Shown here piece by piece: positions 12,001 through 24,532 of a stretch of 64,000 nucleotides of DNA. Origin of the DNA: Vitrella brassicaformis (Eukaryota > Sar > Vitrellaceae). A program made the translations under genes and the position numbers. The number at the start of each line of letters is the position of its first letter. Positions within the stretch are counted from its first letter, which is position 1. The DNA lies in assembly GCA_001179505.1 (NCBI GenBank), contig CDMY01000264.1, forward strand, positions 64,839-128,838, read 5' to 3'. Below the pieces are notes generated by a model. It was not told the origin of the DNA. It saw only the letters and a list, made by a program, of their open reading frames with translations, and did no database searches.

Positions 12001-15000
12001 ATGTACGTGACCTGCCTGTGTGGGGCATTTCAGAGAGCGTGTTTGTGTCGGCGGTCGAGTACGTGGAGCAGAGACACCCCCCACAGACGGGCAGCTCCCT
12101 GCAGCTGACAGTGAGGGGCCACCACCTCGACCCAAGCAGAGACAGGCTCGCGCTGGTGCCAAGCGAAGGAGACGACTTCACATGCGGGGGCGATCAGCAG
12201 CCATCGACACTGACTTCACTAATAGTCCACTGCTCATGGTTCACGGAGCACCTTGTGTGCGACAATATGACACTTCCCCACGCAGGCAGCTTCAAGGCAT
12301 GTCTGTGCGACGGCACACAGCAGGGGTCATGTTTGGGAAGCGCAGACTTCTCGATCGAGCCGGCTGTGGACTCTGTCTTACAAACTTACTCTGGTGTGTG
12401 TCGCACGAATGGCATACGCACGACAGAAACACTCATGTCTCTGTCTTTGTTTGCCTGTCTGTTGCCTGTTGCCATTAGGTATGGTGTGTGGACAGGCATG
12501 CGTCACAGCTACTGAGTGTGAGACATTCACGCAGTCTCAGCCCAGCTGCGTAAGCGACGACGATTGGTCGTCCGCATGCTGATACAATCCAGCTTTCCTC
12601 TCCCCCCTTTCTTTATGCCTGCAGGGACCTCGCTGCGGGAACGGCGTCGTCGAAGCCTCAGAGGATTGTGATGATGGTGAAGTAAAAATCAAAAAGGTCG
12701 CTCAAGCTTTGCCTTGTATTTTTGTGACGCTTTGCAGGCAACAATCTCTCCCAGGATGGATGCGACAGCCGCTGCAAGACTGAGAGCGGTGACGCTCTGT
12801 ATCCCCTGCCCCGACTGATCAGCGCCGAGACTTCCTACTCGCCCGCCACAGCCACCGTCTGCTTCGAGGCGCCCCTTCCCGCACCATTCGACCGAGACCT
12901 ATGCTCGTCTGTCGACAATATAGGCGTCTTCGGCTCAAAGACGCAGTGCGTGTGGGCCACCCCGGACAAGCGGTGCATTCTGATTATCTCGGGGGGCCAT
13001 GACGCCACGATTAAACACAACCATGGCTCGATCAAGTCGGCCCTCAGATCGTTCGACGCCGTGCACTTTGAAGCGGGCGCGTCGATGGACACATTGGTGC
13101 CGACATCGAGGGTGGTGGCTGCAGACAGTATGTCGCTGTGCTCTGGGTCAAGTGAGCCTCTGCGGATTGACATATACACAGGGGGCAGCGGCGGGCGGCG
13201 GGTCTTGTACATGTTCAGCAGCGACATCCCCGAGCTGGCAAACACACTCAACCAAAACTCAGGCAAGCCAACCACACGTCATCGTCACACTCACGTAATG
13301 AGTGGTGTCTCGTGTGCACACAGGCTGGTGGCCGGCAGCCACCACAATCGAGGTCCCTCACTCCGTCCTCTCGCAAATACATGAGGCTGGTGAAGACACA
13401 TTGACATCGACCATATCGGCAGAGAACTATCTCGGCATCTCGACAAAGCAGACAGTGGCAGTGGGGCTCATGAAGGATGTCTGCTGCGAGATGCCTACTC
13501 TGAGGACGACACGCACCACACTGTCATTTTCCCCGACGGGCCAGATGCGATTGCGGGCATATCCACACTCACACGGAAATGGCAACCCGGAATCAATCGC
13601 GGGGGTCACCTGGAGGGCGCACTCACGCACTGCGCCGTGGACGGTGATCGATCTGACGGGCCAAGACATGTCTCGGGACAAACTTACTGTGCGAGTTGAC
13701 ACCAACGATGTCTTCAGCAGCCGCGAGGAATTCATTGGCCGGGTGTTCGATGTGTATGCTAACATCTCTACAACGACAGGCTGTGAAAGACGCGCCAGTT
13801 TCGAGGTCAAGATCGACAAATACGGCGCTCCTGATCTTCATCTTCATCTCCAGCCACCTCTGACAGTCGCCCTATCTGCAGCCAGCAGCCGGCCACTTGT
13901 TACCGAATGGTTCTGTGTGTGGACACCTCTCAGCGGCAGCAGCCCCTTCGCCGTGTCGTCCACCCGATCGATGCCCTTCCATTCGGCACCCGAGCTGCTG
14001 CTGCGATCGCTGAGGCATGACGCGCCCATCCACGACTGTCTTGACCGCTCTTTGCTGGCAAGCGGCTCTTCTGTGGTGCCCCTCGATCCCACTGGCACTG
14101 CGGACGGGACATTCACCCTCGATATGGGGAGTGTCGCAGACGGCGTGTATGTGTTTGCCGTCGAGGCGAGCCAGGAAATGGGCGAGGGCGCTGTGGTCGG
14201 TGGCGCAGTGACAGTGTCGTCTTCTGGCAATGAAGTCTCTTTCCGGCACATTGACAGGAGCATCGAAATGCCATTGTCGTCTCACGCTGTGGATCTGGGG
14301 ACGAGTGCCCCCACCACACTGACGCCTTTGGTGTCTTACGGCCGCGTACAAGCAGAGGAGGTCTTTGCCGAGGAGATATCGCTGGCCAACGGGAGCGTCC
14401 CCGCCGGCACGCTGCACCCCGGATGGATCTACCACGCTCAGACCGACGACTGGCACACAAACATACGCGCCACGCTGTTCCCCTTCGCTGGGTCGTTGCG
14501 CGCCGATCCGCGTTCTGGCGGTGTGGTCATGGTCGAGCAATATGGTTGGGAAGTTGATCCAGCTGCAAAGGAAACCGGAAGAGAGACATACACCCTCTAT
14601 CTGACGGACTCTTACCCAATCACGGCTGAGACACGGATACAGACGCTCTCGTTCAATCGCTTGGAGCCTTCTCTGCTCGTCTATGTGAACAAAGGCGACT
14701 ACTTTGTACATTCGAAGCTCACGGACGCGCTTGGGTCGACCTGCTTCCTGGAGTGTGTGGGAGACGCGGATCTTGATTGGTCGGCGACATCGCTGTGTGA
14801 CCCTGGGTGGGACAGACATCGGCCGACGATATGTCCGTTTGTGCGGGTGAAGGTTGTTGAGGGCATTGCGACGCTGGCAGACATCATGGGCCTGCTGGAC
14901 GCGATGAGACACACTGATGTAGGGGACAGAGAAAGAGAGAGCCCTCTCACGTATCTCTCTCCCTATGTATGTCTGTGTATGGATGGCAGGATTCAGCAGA

Positions 15001-18000
15001 GATAGCCTCGGCTGTCATCGCCGCATGTGACACCCTCTCCTCTCTCGGCCAGCAGGCCGTCTCGCCATCCCTCCTCAACGACATGCTCGACTTCCTCACG
15101 GCCATGTCGAAGGCCACACACCCAGCAAACAGGGAGGAAGATCAAATACTGGTCGGCGAGGCGGCCGAGCGGCTTGCCATCCTAGCAGGCGAGAGCAGCT
15201 ACACCCTCAGTGCTCATGAGCTTGTCACGTTTCTGACCAAGCTGACTCGACTGATTCAGCCGACCAACAAGAGGAGCGCTGCACTCTTGCTGCGGATCCT
15301 GCCGGCGGTGATGGGTGCGTTGGCGAGGGAGGGGGTCTTCCCCGATGACAATGAGGGCAGTACTGCAGACAACAGCAACGCGACTCAGGCTGTGGCCAGA
15401 GATGCGTTGGCTCTGATGGTGAGTGATGGGATGAAACCCCAAATATGCGGTGGATGTGAATAAGTGCTTGTATCACGTGGATGCTGCAGGAAGATGTGTA
15501 CGAAAATGTGACGGCGCTGGCGTATCGATACTCCCTGCCAGTGTGGTACATGCAGCACCAGTTCTCCATCTACATGCGGCAGTACACCGACGACGACATG
15601 AGACACGGCGTCGATAGGGTGGGCGTTTGAGGAACAGAGACAGCGCACACGCACACACAAGAGCGATGCCTGTCCATGTCTCTCTCGCTGTTTAGGGGCG
15701 TGTTGCCATCCCCCGGCTGCCCATCGACGCCCTCCGAAAATCGTACGCATACACACATGCACATACACATACACAAAAGCAATCTTCATTCATTCATTCA
15801 TGCATGCAGATGCACCAAGTTGCAGAGGCTGCCCAATCCGCCAGATTGCTCCAATGTCCCCCACAACATGCACATGACGCTCGTTCAATTCCCGGCCAAC
15901 CCCCTGCTGGTCAAACACAACCCAGCCAATGTCTCTGTGATCAGCGAGACCCTCACCGTCGACCTCTGGATTGACGTTATACGGGTGCCTCGTGTGAATG
16001 TGACTGCTGATGCGCCTGTAATGGTGTCGTTTACTCTACCTGCGGGAACGCCGAGGGGCCGAGCCTTCTGCATGTACTTTGACGAGGGCAGCCAGACGTA
16101 CGTGGACGCCGGATGCCGAGTGACAGCCACAACATGGGTACGCATACCTGTATCGGTCAGAGTCAGATACTTGGGTGTGTGTGCAGGTGGTGCAGTGTGC
16201 TTGTACGCACATGTCCTCGTTCACGGCGGCGATCGAGGCGCTGGTGCCTTTACCGGCAGAAGAGGAGGACGAGTCGCCGCCGGCATTTGACACCACCCTG
16301 CTGCTTAACATGCTGCTCGCCGGTACGTATACATGACTGAATGGGTGTGCGTCCATGCAACACCTCTGTGTGTGTGTGTGTGTGTGTGTGTCTCTCAGGG
16401 AACATCGGGTTTTGGTGGCTACAAAACAGGACTGATATGTGTGTATGCATTGACATTACATATGAACACGATGTCTTTCAGGTTCACCATCGCGACTACG
16501 ATGCTCTACAAGTTCCCTGTTCTCTCTTTGTGGCTGCGGGTGAGCGAGATTGCACCTCCGTGTCCATGCTCGATCATATGTCTCCGTGTGTGTGTTCAGG
16601 ATCGTGTCGACTGGGCTCCCGTCGAGGACCGGCTCAAATTCTTCTTCCGTGACCGGTATCCATGTTGGTCCAGACGTCGGTCCGTCTCCCTGCAGATGCA
16701 ACAGTCTTTTGCATGGATGCAGATGGGAAAGGACTAACTACGACGTCCCCATCTGTATCTGCATACCCTTCATGAGAATTCTGGTAGGCACACACGGACA
16801 CAGAGAGCGCGCATCCTGTCACGTGTATGTCATGAGTAGGGCTGTCTGTCCGTTGGTCCGATCTACCTGAGCCGTCGGCGAGCGATTCTCTTCCCCCTGC
16901 TGCCTCTGTTCCTCATGTGGAGCCTGCTCAAGTGGCTGGCCAGGGGCTGCCGACACGCAAAGCGCAAAGAGAGAGACGCACAATCGCCAAACGATCCTGT
17001 ACACACACAGACCCATAGGCAGGCAGCAAGCGCATCTGTAAATATTCTTCGTCATGTGACATTACGCATGCAGGTGTTTGAGCATCGGCGCAGGAAGCGC
17101 CAGTCGCATTACAGGGATGACTACGAGAGCGCGGCGTGGCAGTGGGACGTGTGGGACGATGAACTGCAGACCAACGACACTGGCGGACACGGTGAGTGAC
17201 GAATCGACCGGTCTTTTCCTGTGCCCAGACGAGCGTGTGTCTGTGTCTCTTGACGCAGACGGTAGGATGATAGCCGCGGCCATCCAAGCAGAGCCGGAGT
17301 GGTCCTCAATAATCGACCAGGCAGGCATTCAGCCACATATACACGCCTGCACGCCTCTCTTGGTCGGTGAACTGGTGGGCTGGTGGATGGGTGGGTCAAT
17401 ATATGCAGGATTTGGAGATGCACGTGGCTCAGTCGGCGTCGATGAAGCCGAGCATGCAGCGGTGGCAGTCGGACGAGATTAAAAGAATGCGGTCCATGAT
17501 GACGTTCGACGACAACAGAAGCGGCTGTGGACTCGAACCCATTCACGTACGGAAACACATCAAAGTCATTCACACACGCACATACACGTCGATCCGCAAT
17601 GCAGGAGGGAATCGGCGAAGACCCTGAGCAGCAGCAGCAGCAGGTTGAGGTGCGTACACAGACATGGTCGCGCTGCAGGTAAGAAACGTATCTGTATGTC
17701 CATCTGTGCAGGAGTCCGGCGAGCAGCAGCATCTCCCTCGGTCCAAGAAGAGCGTCTTCATGCACCGATTCACCAACATGCAGAAGCAGCTCGCCGCATC
17801 ACTCGCTACCGTGCGCTCTTGCAGGTGTGCATCCATCCCACACAAAACGCAAACACGCGTGCGTACTTGGTTGTATGTGGCTGCCGCACCCATGGACCAA
17901 CAGAGACAGGAAGGCCTTGCGAGAGAAGAAGGCTGTCAGGCCCTTCGAGCTGCACGTGCTCAAGGAGATAGAGATGCAGAAGTACGGCAAGATTGCCGAT

Positions 18001-21000
18001 CGGCTGCAGCACACGCACGAGGGCACGAGACGCCAAAGGTTCCTCATGAGCAAGCAGCAGAAAGAGCAGGAGCGCCTCGAGCAGCTCGACATGCTCCTCA
18101 CACAAGCGCAGATCGACCTCAACCTCGCCACGACACACAACACCGAGTCCCAGAGGCGAGAGCATGCCCAGAAGAAGGAGCACGTGAGGCTGCAGAAGCT
18201 CATCGAAGAGGAAACATCCCTCCCGCCGCCCGCGGCCGTCAGCGTGCAGGTGGTTTCTGGCCTGGAGGAAGACCTCAGAGACGTCGACCTTCGCGCAATC
18301 GCCAGTAGACACGTCCGGGAGACACCAGGTACACATAAACAGATGAGTGCGGATGCATCGACATATGTCTGTGTGTCGTGTGTTAGGCGGTGAGGGAGAG
18401 AAGAGTCACCCGAGAGACCTGCACGAGTACCAGCGAGCGGAGGCATTCTACATGTGGGTGTCAGCAAGCGGCCGCGACCTCTGTCTACACCCCGCTTCAC
18501 ACTTCAGAGAGAGAAAGGTAGCTCCCAAACTCAGTTGGATACACACGAACACACAAGAATTGTGTGCGTTGGATGTGTCTCTCTCAGTGGAGAGGTTGGG
18601 TAGACTGGAGTGGGCCCCTGAAAGTGATTGACATTGACACCATTGAGATGATCCTGCAGGAGGATGGTGATGGAACCATCACTGAAGAGATCGAGGGGAA
18701 TGGAGAGGCGGCATACAATCAACGGTCGCCGCCCATCATTGCCCTTTACGGCCGGGAGCCATTGACTCAGAAACAGCACATGTATGTGCGCCACAGACGT
18801 GCGGAAGCCCACACACAAGCGATCGGGTAGATATGTGCGTCTTGGTCTACACGCAGGATTCTAAAGCTGAGACCCACCAATATGGAACAAGACCAAGACA
18901 CCCAAACACACGACGAGACCAATGACGCCGAGCCGAGGCGATCGTCCAAAGTGCGTTTCCATGCGTTCGTACCTTCATCCATCCCCCATACACACTGACG
19001 ACTGTGTCTCTTCCATGCAGATTCCCATCTGGTTGAAGCTTTACGACTTCTTCGATCTCGCCCCGCCCCACGTCAAGAAAGACGAGCACGTGCAGACGGT
19101 GCCCAGCGGCATGACCGCTCTCGAGCGCTTCCTCTTCGCGGCCAAGCACTCGCGCGAGAGCGCCATGAAGGCGTGGAAGGAGCTGTCACTGAGCGGCGGG
19201 CAGCAGGTGGAGAGGCGGCCGGAGCAGCAGACGAGCTGGTTCACTTACGAGGGACCTCTCCCTTGCTCGGCGTGCTTCTGTAAGCCTGTCCATCTGTCAA
19301 CGGTGAAAAGGCTTGACACCCTTTCTGCTGCTCTGCTGCCTTCAGGTCTTGTCAACGGCAAGCCAGCACATCTCTGGTGGACACATGACGGCTTGGTTAG
19401 TGACACTCACAAGGACACAAAGGATGCGTGACATCCATTTGTGTGTGTGTGTCGGCACAGGTGCTCAACACAGAGAAGGTGGATGCATCGGAGCTGCTGC
19501 CTGGCCCAGAGGGGGAAGAGGGACATGCAGAGACACAGGGAGAAGAAAGGAGAGAGTTGATCCACGGCCACTTCCTTGAAGACATTGTCGATGTCAGCGA
19601 GCAAGCCGGCAATGTGCACCTGACCTTCAAGGACCAGGCCGAGATGACGGTGAGTGGACAGGCACACACACGAAGGGCGATCATGTCTCACTGGTGTGGT
19701 CTCATTCTTGCGTTGCATCTTCTGGCCGGTCAGATCACCTTCCTGGACGCCCTGTCAGCTGATGGCTTTGCCCGGCTCGTCCGACACCTGCAGAAAGTGG
19801 TCTCTGCATGCACAATTACGTCAAGCATGTCCACGTGTACATTGGCTGATTTCCTGCAGGTGTTGCAAGCCCTGACAGCCGCGCCAGCTGACGCATCGAC
19901 CAATGCAGGCGATGTCACCCATAGGTCGGCCGTCACGTCGATCGTCACCGCCACACCGAGAATGCTGGAGCCTCCCGAGCCGTACGTGGCGCAAAATCTG
20001 CAGGTGCGAGAATACGCATGTGTCCAGCGTGACAGAGAGCAGGGTTGGCTGTGTGTCAGGCTGAGGCGATTGCAGGTCGGTTGCGATATCAGCGGTGGAA
20101 GAATCGGAAGATATTTGACCACGTCGTGAGGCGAGATCACCCCCTGCTTTCCGTGTACGTACGGAAGAGACACGATCATAAGAGAACAGAACAGACACAG
20201 TGTGTATCGATTCAGGCTTGCGTATGATCCCTTCATCACGCGTGCGCAGCGGTTTGCTGTGCTGGAGGCTTCGCTGATCGGCATCCTGCTGTGGGCGTCG
20301 CTCTTCTACAGGAATGAGTGCTCACTGGCGAAAGAGGTGGGATACCCATGTCTCCACGTGTATGATTGGGTGTACATGTCTGTATGTGTGTGTGTGAGTT
20401 TGGCTGGCAGATCGATGACTATCACACCCACCTGACCAATCTGTGCTCGACGCCGTCAGTCTCCTACATGTACGTGAGGCCCAGACACACACAGCCAATA
20501 CCCGCACAACGCTTCCGTGTGTGCCGGTATGCACTGTGCAGGCCGAGTGTCGAGTCAATACTCGTCAGTCTGCGGTCGACGGCCCTCTCCCTGCTCGTAC
20601 CAACTATCCTCTACGGGCTTTTCTCCAAATTTATCATCGAGGTAAGCCACCCACACAACGGTAAGAGACACACGAGTCATATACGGAGGGTTTGGTACAT
20701 GCACCCACAGGATTTGCTGCTGCCGGCTGAGAAGTCGTTCCAAATGCGTAGTTGGGAAATGATGGACATCGCTGGATGGACACTGTGGACCACGTGGAAT
20801 ATCTCGTGTGTTGTGTGGCTCATCATCTTTGTCATGGTAAGAGCGAGTATATGCAGACATGAATGGAGGGAAAGAAAACGGGAGTGTTTGTGTGCTGACA
20901 ATGTGTGTCTCATTTGTACAGGGTGTGGACGATGGCCTGATGGGCCAGTGGATATGGGCGTCGTCACTTGGGCTCGCATACAGGCAAATGCACACGGGAC

Positions 21001-21537
21001 ACACACTCACCCTCACACATGTGCATCCATGTCTCTCTTGTTCCATCAATGCGTCAATTTCAGGCTTGTGTTGATCCCTGGGCTGAGCATCCTGTGCGTC
21101 ACGGCCATCCTGATCCTCACCAAATACATCTCTGTGTTGGACCCCATCATCCTGCTGGTGCCCTCTCTCGTAGACTTCCCGCACTCCAGCAGACGTAGAA
21201 GGCGAAAGCAGCTCCCCACGCCCGACTATGTACGCATCGATTCCCCACCCACAGACGCAACACACGTATATGCGCTCCCGCGTGTTCGCAGATCGAGCAC
21301 AAGAAAGATGACCTCGAGCATGGCGAGCAGCAGGATCCACTGGTCAACGACTCCCCATTGAGTCAGGAGAGCCCTTCTCTCGGATCATCCGAGCAGGAAG
21401 AGTTGCATGGCGTAGTGAGGCCGGCAGATCACACAAGGCTCTCGCCGACCACACACGGCAGACGGCCGTCCAACACAGATAGGCGCCAGTCGGACAGCGC
21501 ACGGGTGTCAGTGCGCAGCTCGCTGGGCGAAATATGA
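6066..21537 (+). CDS. Giant polycystin/adhesion-receptor-like membrane protein A (EGF, REJ-like, GAIN-GPS, multi-pass TM)
   Basis: Surface receptor encoded by many exons. Exon 1 (6066-6150) encodes a signal peptide (MRVFGSRGL...[17 protein letters not shown]). Order seen: a cysteine-rich PAN/apple-like segment (about 7150-7470, RCTGIDF...VCFYKSG); bacterial-Ig-like repeats (7.5-10.8 kb, e.g. [19 protein letters not shown]); a calcium-binding EGF (10868-10990); three IPT-like units (11.08-12.39 kb); [16 protein letters not shown]...DGC (about 12630-12785); a REJ-like region (12.8-14.9 kb); a GAIN-like helical part (15.0-15.4 kb); a GPS (16187-16222); TM1 ([18 protein letters not shown]); a second hydrophobic block ([18 protein letters not shown]); a cytoplasmic coiled coil (18.0-18.2 kb); two PH-like segments (18.4-19.8 kb); four more TM segments (20.2-21.2 kb); and a polar tail ending GEI at TGA 21535-21537. 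The function is inferred as adhesion or mechanosensation. No PLAT domain or channel pore was recognised. Paralogue of gene B. Confidence 0.8.
10868..10990 (+). other. Calcium-binding EGF domain exon of receptor A
   Basis: A single exon encoding [16 protein letters not shown]...LGGFICHC...ATCL, with six cysteines and the D-x-D-E-C calcium ligand pattern. Gene B has the same domain at about 54740-54865 (DVNECAASSMNNCSDVC...FECQC...STCYG). Confidence 0.85.
16187..16222 (+). other. GPS autoproteolysis motif of receptor A
   Basis: Reads [12 protein letters not shown], fitting the GPS pattern C-x-C-x-H-(L/M)-(S/T). Cleavage is expected between Met (16211-16213) and Ser (16214-16216). It directly follows a GAIN-like beta region ([12 protein letters not shown]...[16 protein letters not shown]) and precedes TM1, as in adhesion receptors and polycystin-1. 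Confidence 0.85.
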
Positions 21538-21750
21538 TCTGGAGTAGCTGCATCCGTGTCGGTAGCGTTTGGTACCCAGGTAGATACACGATAGCGGGAG
21601 AGAGAGGTACAGACAACTGGATGAGTGTAGTCAGCCGGGAGTTCATTTGCGTTCATGGTTTCACAATGTGGTAGACACTATTTCGCACTCCTGATGCAGT
21701 CCAGCGGTTGTTGATAAGCAACTATGTGTGTGTCTTCATGTCCAATCGAG
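21538..21750. other. Convergent 3' spacer between receptor A and a small minus-strand gene
   Basis: A short spacer between converging genes. It has no ORF with support and no recognisable element. Confidence 0.4.
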
Positions 21751-22497
21751 TCACTGATAGCAGACAATGGCCTGATGCTGAAAACGCACATACTAGAAAG
21801 GATGTCTATTTGCATCGCAAAAGACGCCCGGCAGCACTCGCCCTGCTCGGCCCTTCCGCTTGCTACCTCGACACCAAGCGTGTTTCGGAGCTCGCGGCAA
21901 AAGTCGCGCAGATCTTCGATGATTGCGCCAGCTGCCTGTCGAGCTGTCGGTCTGATAAGTGCATGAGGTCTGATAAGCTCATGCAATCCATGTCTCTCTC
22001 TACTACTCTCTACGAGTGCGCTTACACTATATGTACACGGGCACTTAGGGCAGCACCTGTTCCAGAGTGTCTGGCACCAAGTTGGACAACACTTGGCGCA
22101 CATAGGGCAGCACGTCCGTGTGGTGGTGGCGGTGGGAGGGGCAGCACGTCCGTGTCGGTTGCGGCATGGACACTGGCAGGTCAAAGCAGGGCAGCGACAG
22201 CAGTCGGCCGGCCGGTTGTCCCATGCCTGGGCGGTCGCTCGTCCCCCGCGGCAGAGGATTGTCTCTCCTCGAGTGAAAGGCTGCACAAAGGACATACATA
22301 CAGCATGTATGTCTGCTTGAGTCTCTCCCGTGCAATCGAGTCTATGCCCACCTATTCTGCATTTGTTGAAGTCCCGCCTCAGGTGGTGTGGGGGGCGAGA
22401 CATGATCGGCCCTGCCGGCATTGGGCAGCGACCGCCACCATTCCTCCGTGTCGTCGTTGTCCATGGAGAATGGCACCTCACTCAAATGCACCCGCAT
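21751..22497 (-). CDS. Small unknown protein, at least three exons
   Basis: Not recognised. Exon 1 starts at the ATG at 22497 (MRVHLSEVPFSMDNDDTEEW), is acidic and proline-containing, and ends at AATAG|GTGGGC near 22352. The next exon gives PLPRGTSDRPGMGQPAG, then TDVLPYVRQVLSNLVPDTLE, an amphipathic helix. A further exon (about 21870-21940) encodes AAGAIIEDLRDFCRELRNTL and joins in phase 0 at both ends. A last exon reads HQAIVCYQ and stops at 21751. The acceptor of the second exon is uncertain. Some of the opposite-strand ORFs here are long but lack splice signals. Read as a soluble helical protein of about 160 residues, unknown function. Confidence 0.45.
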
Positions 22498-22947
22498 CTG
22501 TGTGAGTGTGTGTGTGGCTGTCTGTCGGTGTGAGTAGGTCTGTTGGGTTTTCCCGACCTAATGCACTGCTGGCATAAACGACACACACATGAGTGAGCAG
22601 AGATAATAATGCGTCAGAGGGAGGCCTGAAAGCAGAATAATGAGCAAGTGTTCGAGTGTTCAGGTAACATTTCTCTTTTCTACGCGACTTACGGAAGGTA
22701 AGCAAACACATGACAATCCCACAGCCTATCCGTCCACCAGGTACTGCAAGCAGACGTCATAGTTAAAGGCCGCCAATTCTACAACGGACAAAATACAAAC
22801 ACATGCTAACATATGTTCTTTGTCATCCCTGTTGTTAGCTTAACGCGGCACTCACACTGATATCGGATACACCAATCTCTTTGTTGGGTCTGTCTCGTGT
22901 CTGAATGAGTTGTGTTTGTCTTCGCTGTTGTTGTGTCGATATGGCTC
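22498..22947. other. Intergenic stretch with no recognisable content
   Basis: AT-richer than its surroundings, without convincing coding exons or repeats. It may contain the promoter of the small minus-strand gene. Confidence 0.4.
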
Positions 22948-24304
22948 CTAAAAACTCTCCACTTCGGATTCTATAATCCGCGTCTCGTAACAGATGCAGC
23001 ATAATTTGAGCCTCATGTGTGCATTAGAGTTTCGAGCGATCTCACTTGTAGAACACCTCTTCATCTTCGATGGCGGCGAGCCCTTCACGAAGCTGCAGAA
23101 AAGATGAGAAGATCGATTGAAATATGGTGAGGCAGAATATAATACGACGACTGACAATATGAGAGATGTTCTCGCGCAGCTAAAAAAGTCGGTCGTATCG
23201 CTCTTGATCAAATTCGGTCTGAAAAATGATGTGCGCGCCCTTCTCAGGAGGCCCTTCTCAGGAGGCAGGGCCATATCAATGAGCCACTCGCCTCCTCGAG
23301 AAAGGGCCAACCTCATGTCTTCGAGCACTCCAAGCCCCCTGAGCAGAAAGATGATATGTGAATGTGCCAGCACCGTCTCAGATTCCTTACGCTGCGCGCA
23401 AATGAAGAAGTCTTGTCGTACATCAATCCTTTCTTAGGGTCCGCACGCCTGAAAAATAAAGCTCAGAAGCCGTATGAGAACCCTTTCTTCAGCCTGATGG
23501 CTGATCAAGGCGATGAAGGCACCACAGCCAAAGCCAAAGCCGAGAGACATTCCCACTGTCGCGCTGACGTCCTTTGGTTTGTCAGTTGACGCTCTATGAA
23601 AGGTAGATAAACACAGCTTCATGGCCATTTTGTGTGTCCACGGCATATATACCTCAGCTGCTGCATAAGCCTTGCGATTGTCTCATCATTTTCGCAATCT
23701 TCGTGTCTGCCACCGGATGGAGACACAAACACAGATTCGAGACATCCCGGTATTGTGGGATTCATTGCTCGCTCACGTGTCTGTCGCATGCCCCTCGCGG
23801 CCACTGCAGCGGACCACAGGAGGCGCGCCCTTGTCCTCAAGATTGACCTTCTGCAGGGAGAGCGAACCTCGAAGGAGGCGAGACACAGCGGCAGCGCTTT
23901 CTTTACTGAGATGATTCCCTGTCAAAACAAGGGACGCACACATATCTCTGTTTTGCATGTCTCTGTCAGCGATTTGTCAGTGCTGACTGACCTGATAGCG
24001 ACGCCCGCGTCCAATTGAGTTTGCAGCTGCCCAAATCTGCATACAAATCTGAGACAACCGCAACCACCGAAAGGCGATTTTGAACGGCTTTGAGGCGGCC
24101 GAGATCCACAGACGGCTGGGAAGCAATTGCTGGGAAGCCAAGCGTCATTGTTTCTTGTCTTCTCACCATGGTCCTTTCACACTCACACCCAACATCTGGC
24201 TGGCAGTTGACCGAAAAAGGGCACTCATGCATGGATTCGTTCACCTCTTTGTCATCTCTCCCTGATTCCTTCCCAACACACACACGCCACCTATCGACAC
24301 TCAC
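22948..24304 (-). pseudogene. Leucine-rich-repeat gene or remnant
   Basis: Joining exons near 24003-24130 and 23780-23925 gives LGSCKLNWTRASLSGNHLSKE, then SAAAVSRLLRGSLSLQKVNLE. This fits the ribonuclease-inhibitor type LRR, with L-x-x-L-x-L spacing and a conserved N or C. Further minus-strand exon-like pieces follow: NDETIARLMQQL (about 23650-23700), KPKDVSATVGMSLGFGFGCG (about 23510-23590), LRENISHIVS (about 23150-23180) and LREGLAAIEDEEVFYK (about 23045-23095). No start codon with an LRR cap was found, and several joins need unusual acceptors. A 14-bp tandem duplication at 23237-23264 would shift the frame if exonic. It may be a real gene whose exons I cannot order, or a decaying one. Confidence 0.35.
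23237..23264. repeat. 14-bp direct tandem duplication
   Basis: Two exact copies of gcccttctcaggag. The length is not a multiple of three. Confidence 0.9.
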
Positions 24305-24532
24305 TTCTCACGTGCACGCAATAAGGTATGCATCATGACGCATGTATCGCATGGGGAGGGACATGGACGAATGCAGCCAAAACCGACCAACAAAACACAT
24401 GCAGCAAAGGCCAAAAAGCTTGCTGGCGCTTCTCTCTCCCCCCTTCTGCGTCTGCTCTCCCCTCGTCCGTCCATCAGGACACTGCAAACTAAATTAAGGA
24501 AGGCGATCTCCCTTGTGCTGGTACTTCGTTCG

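Noticed and set aside
21708-22505. 265-codon plus-strand ORF
   Set aside because: It is the complement of the minus-strand exons with matching splice phases, and its composition is not protein-like.
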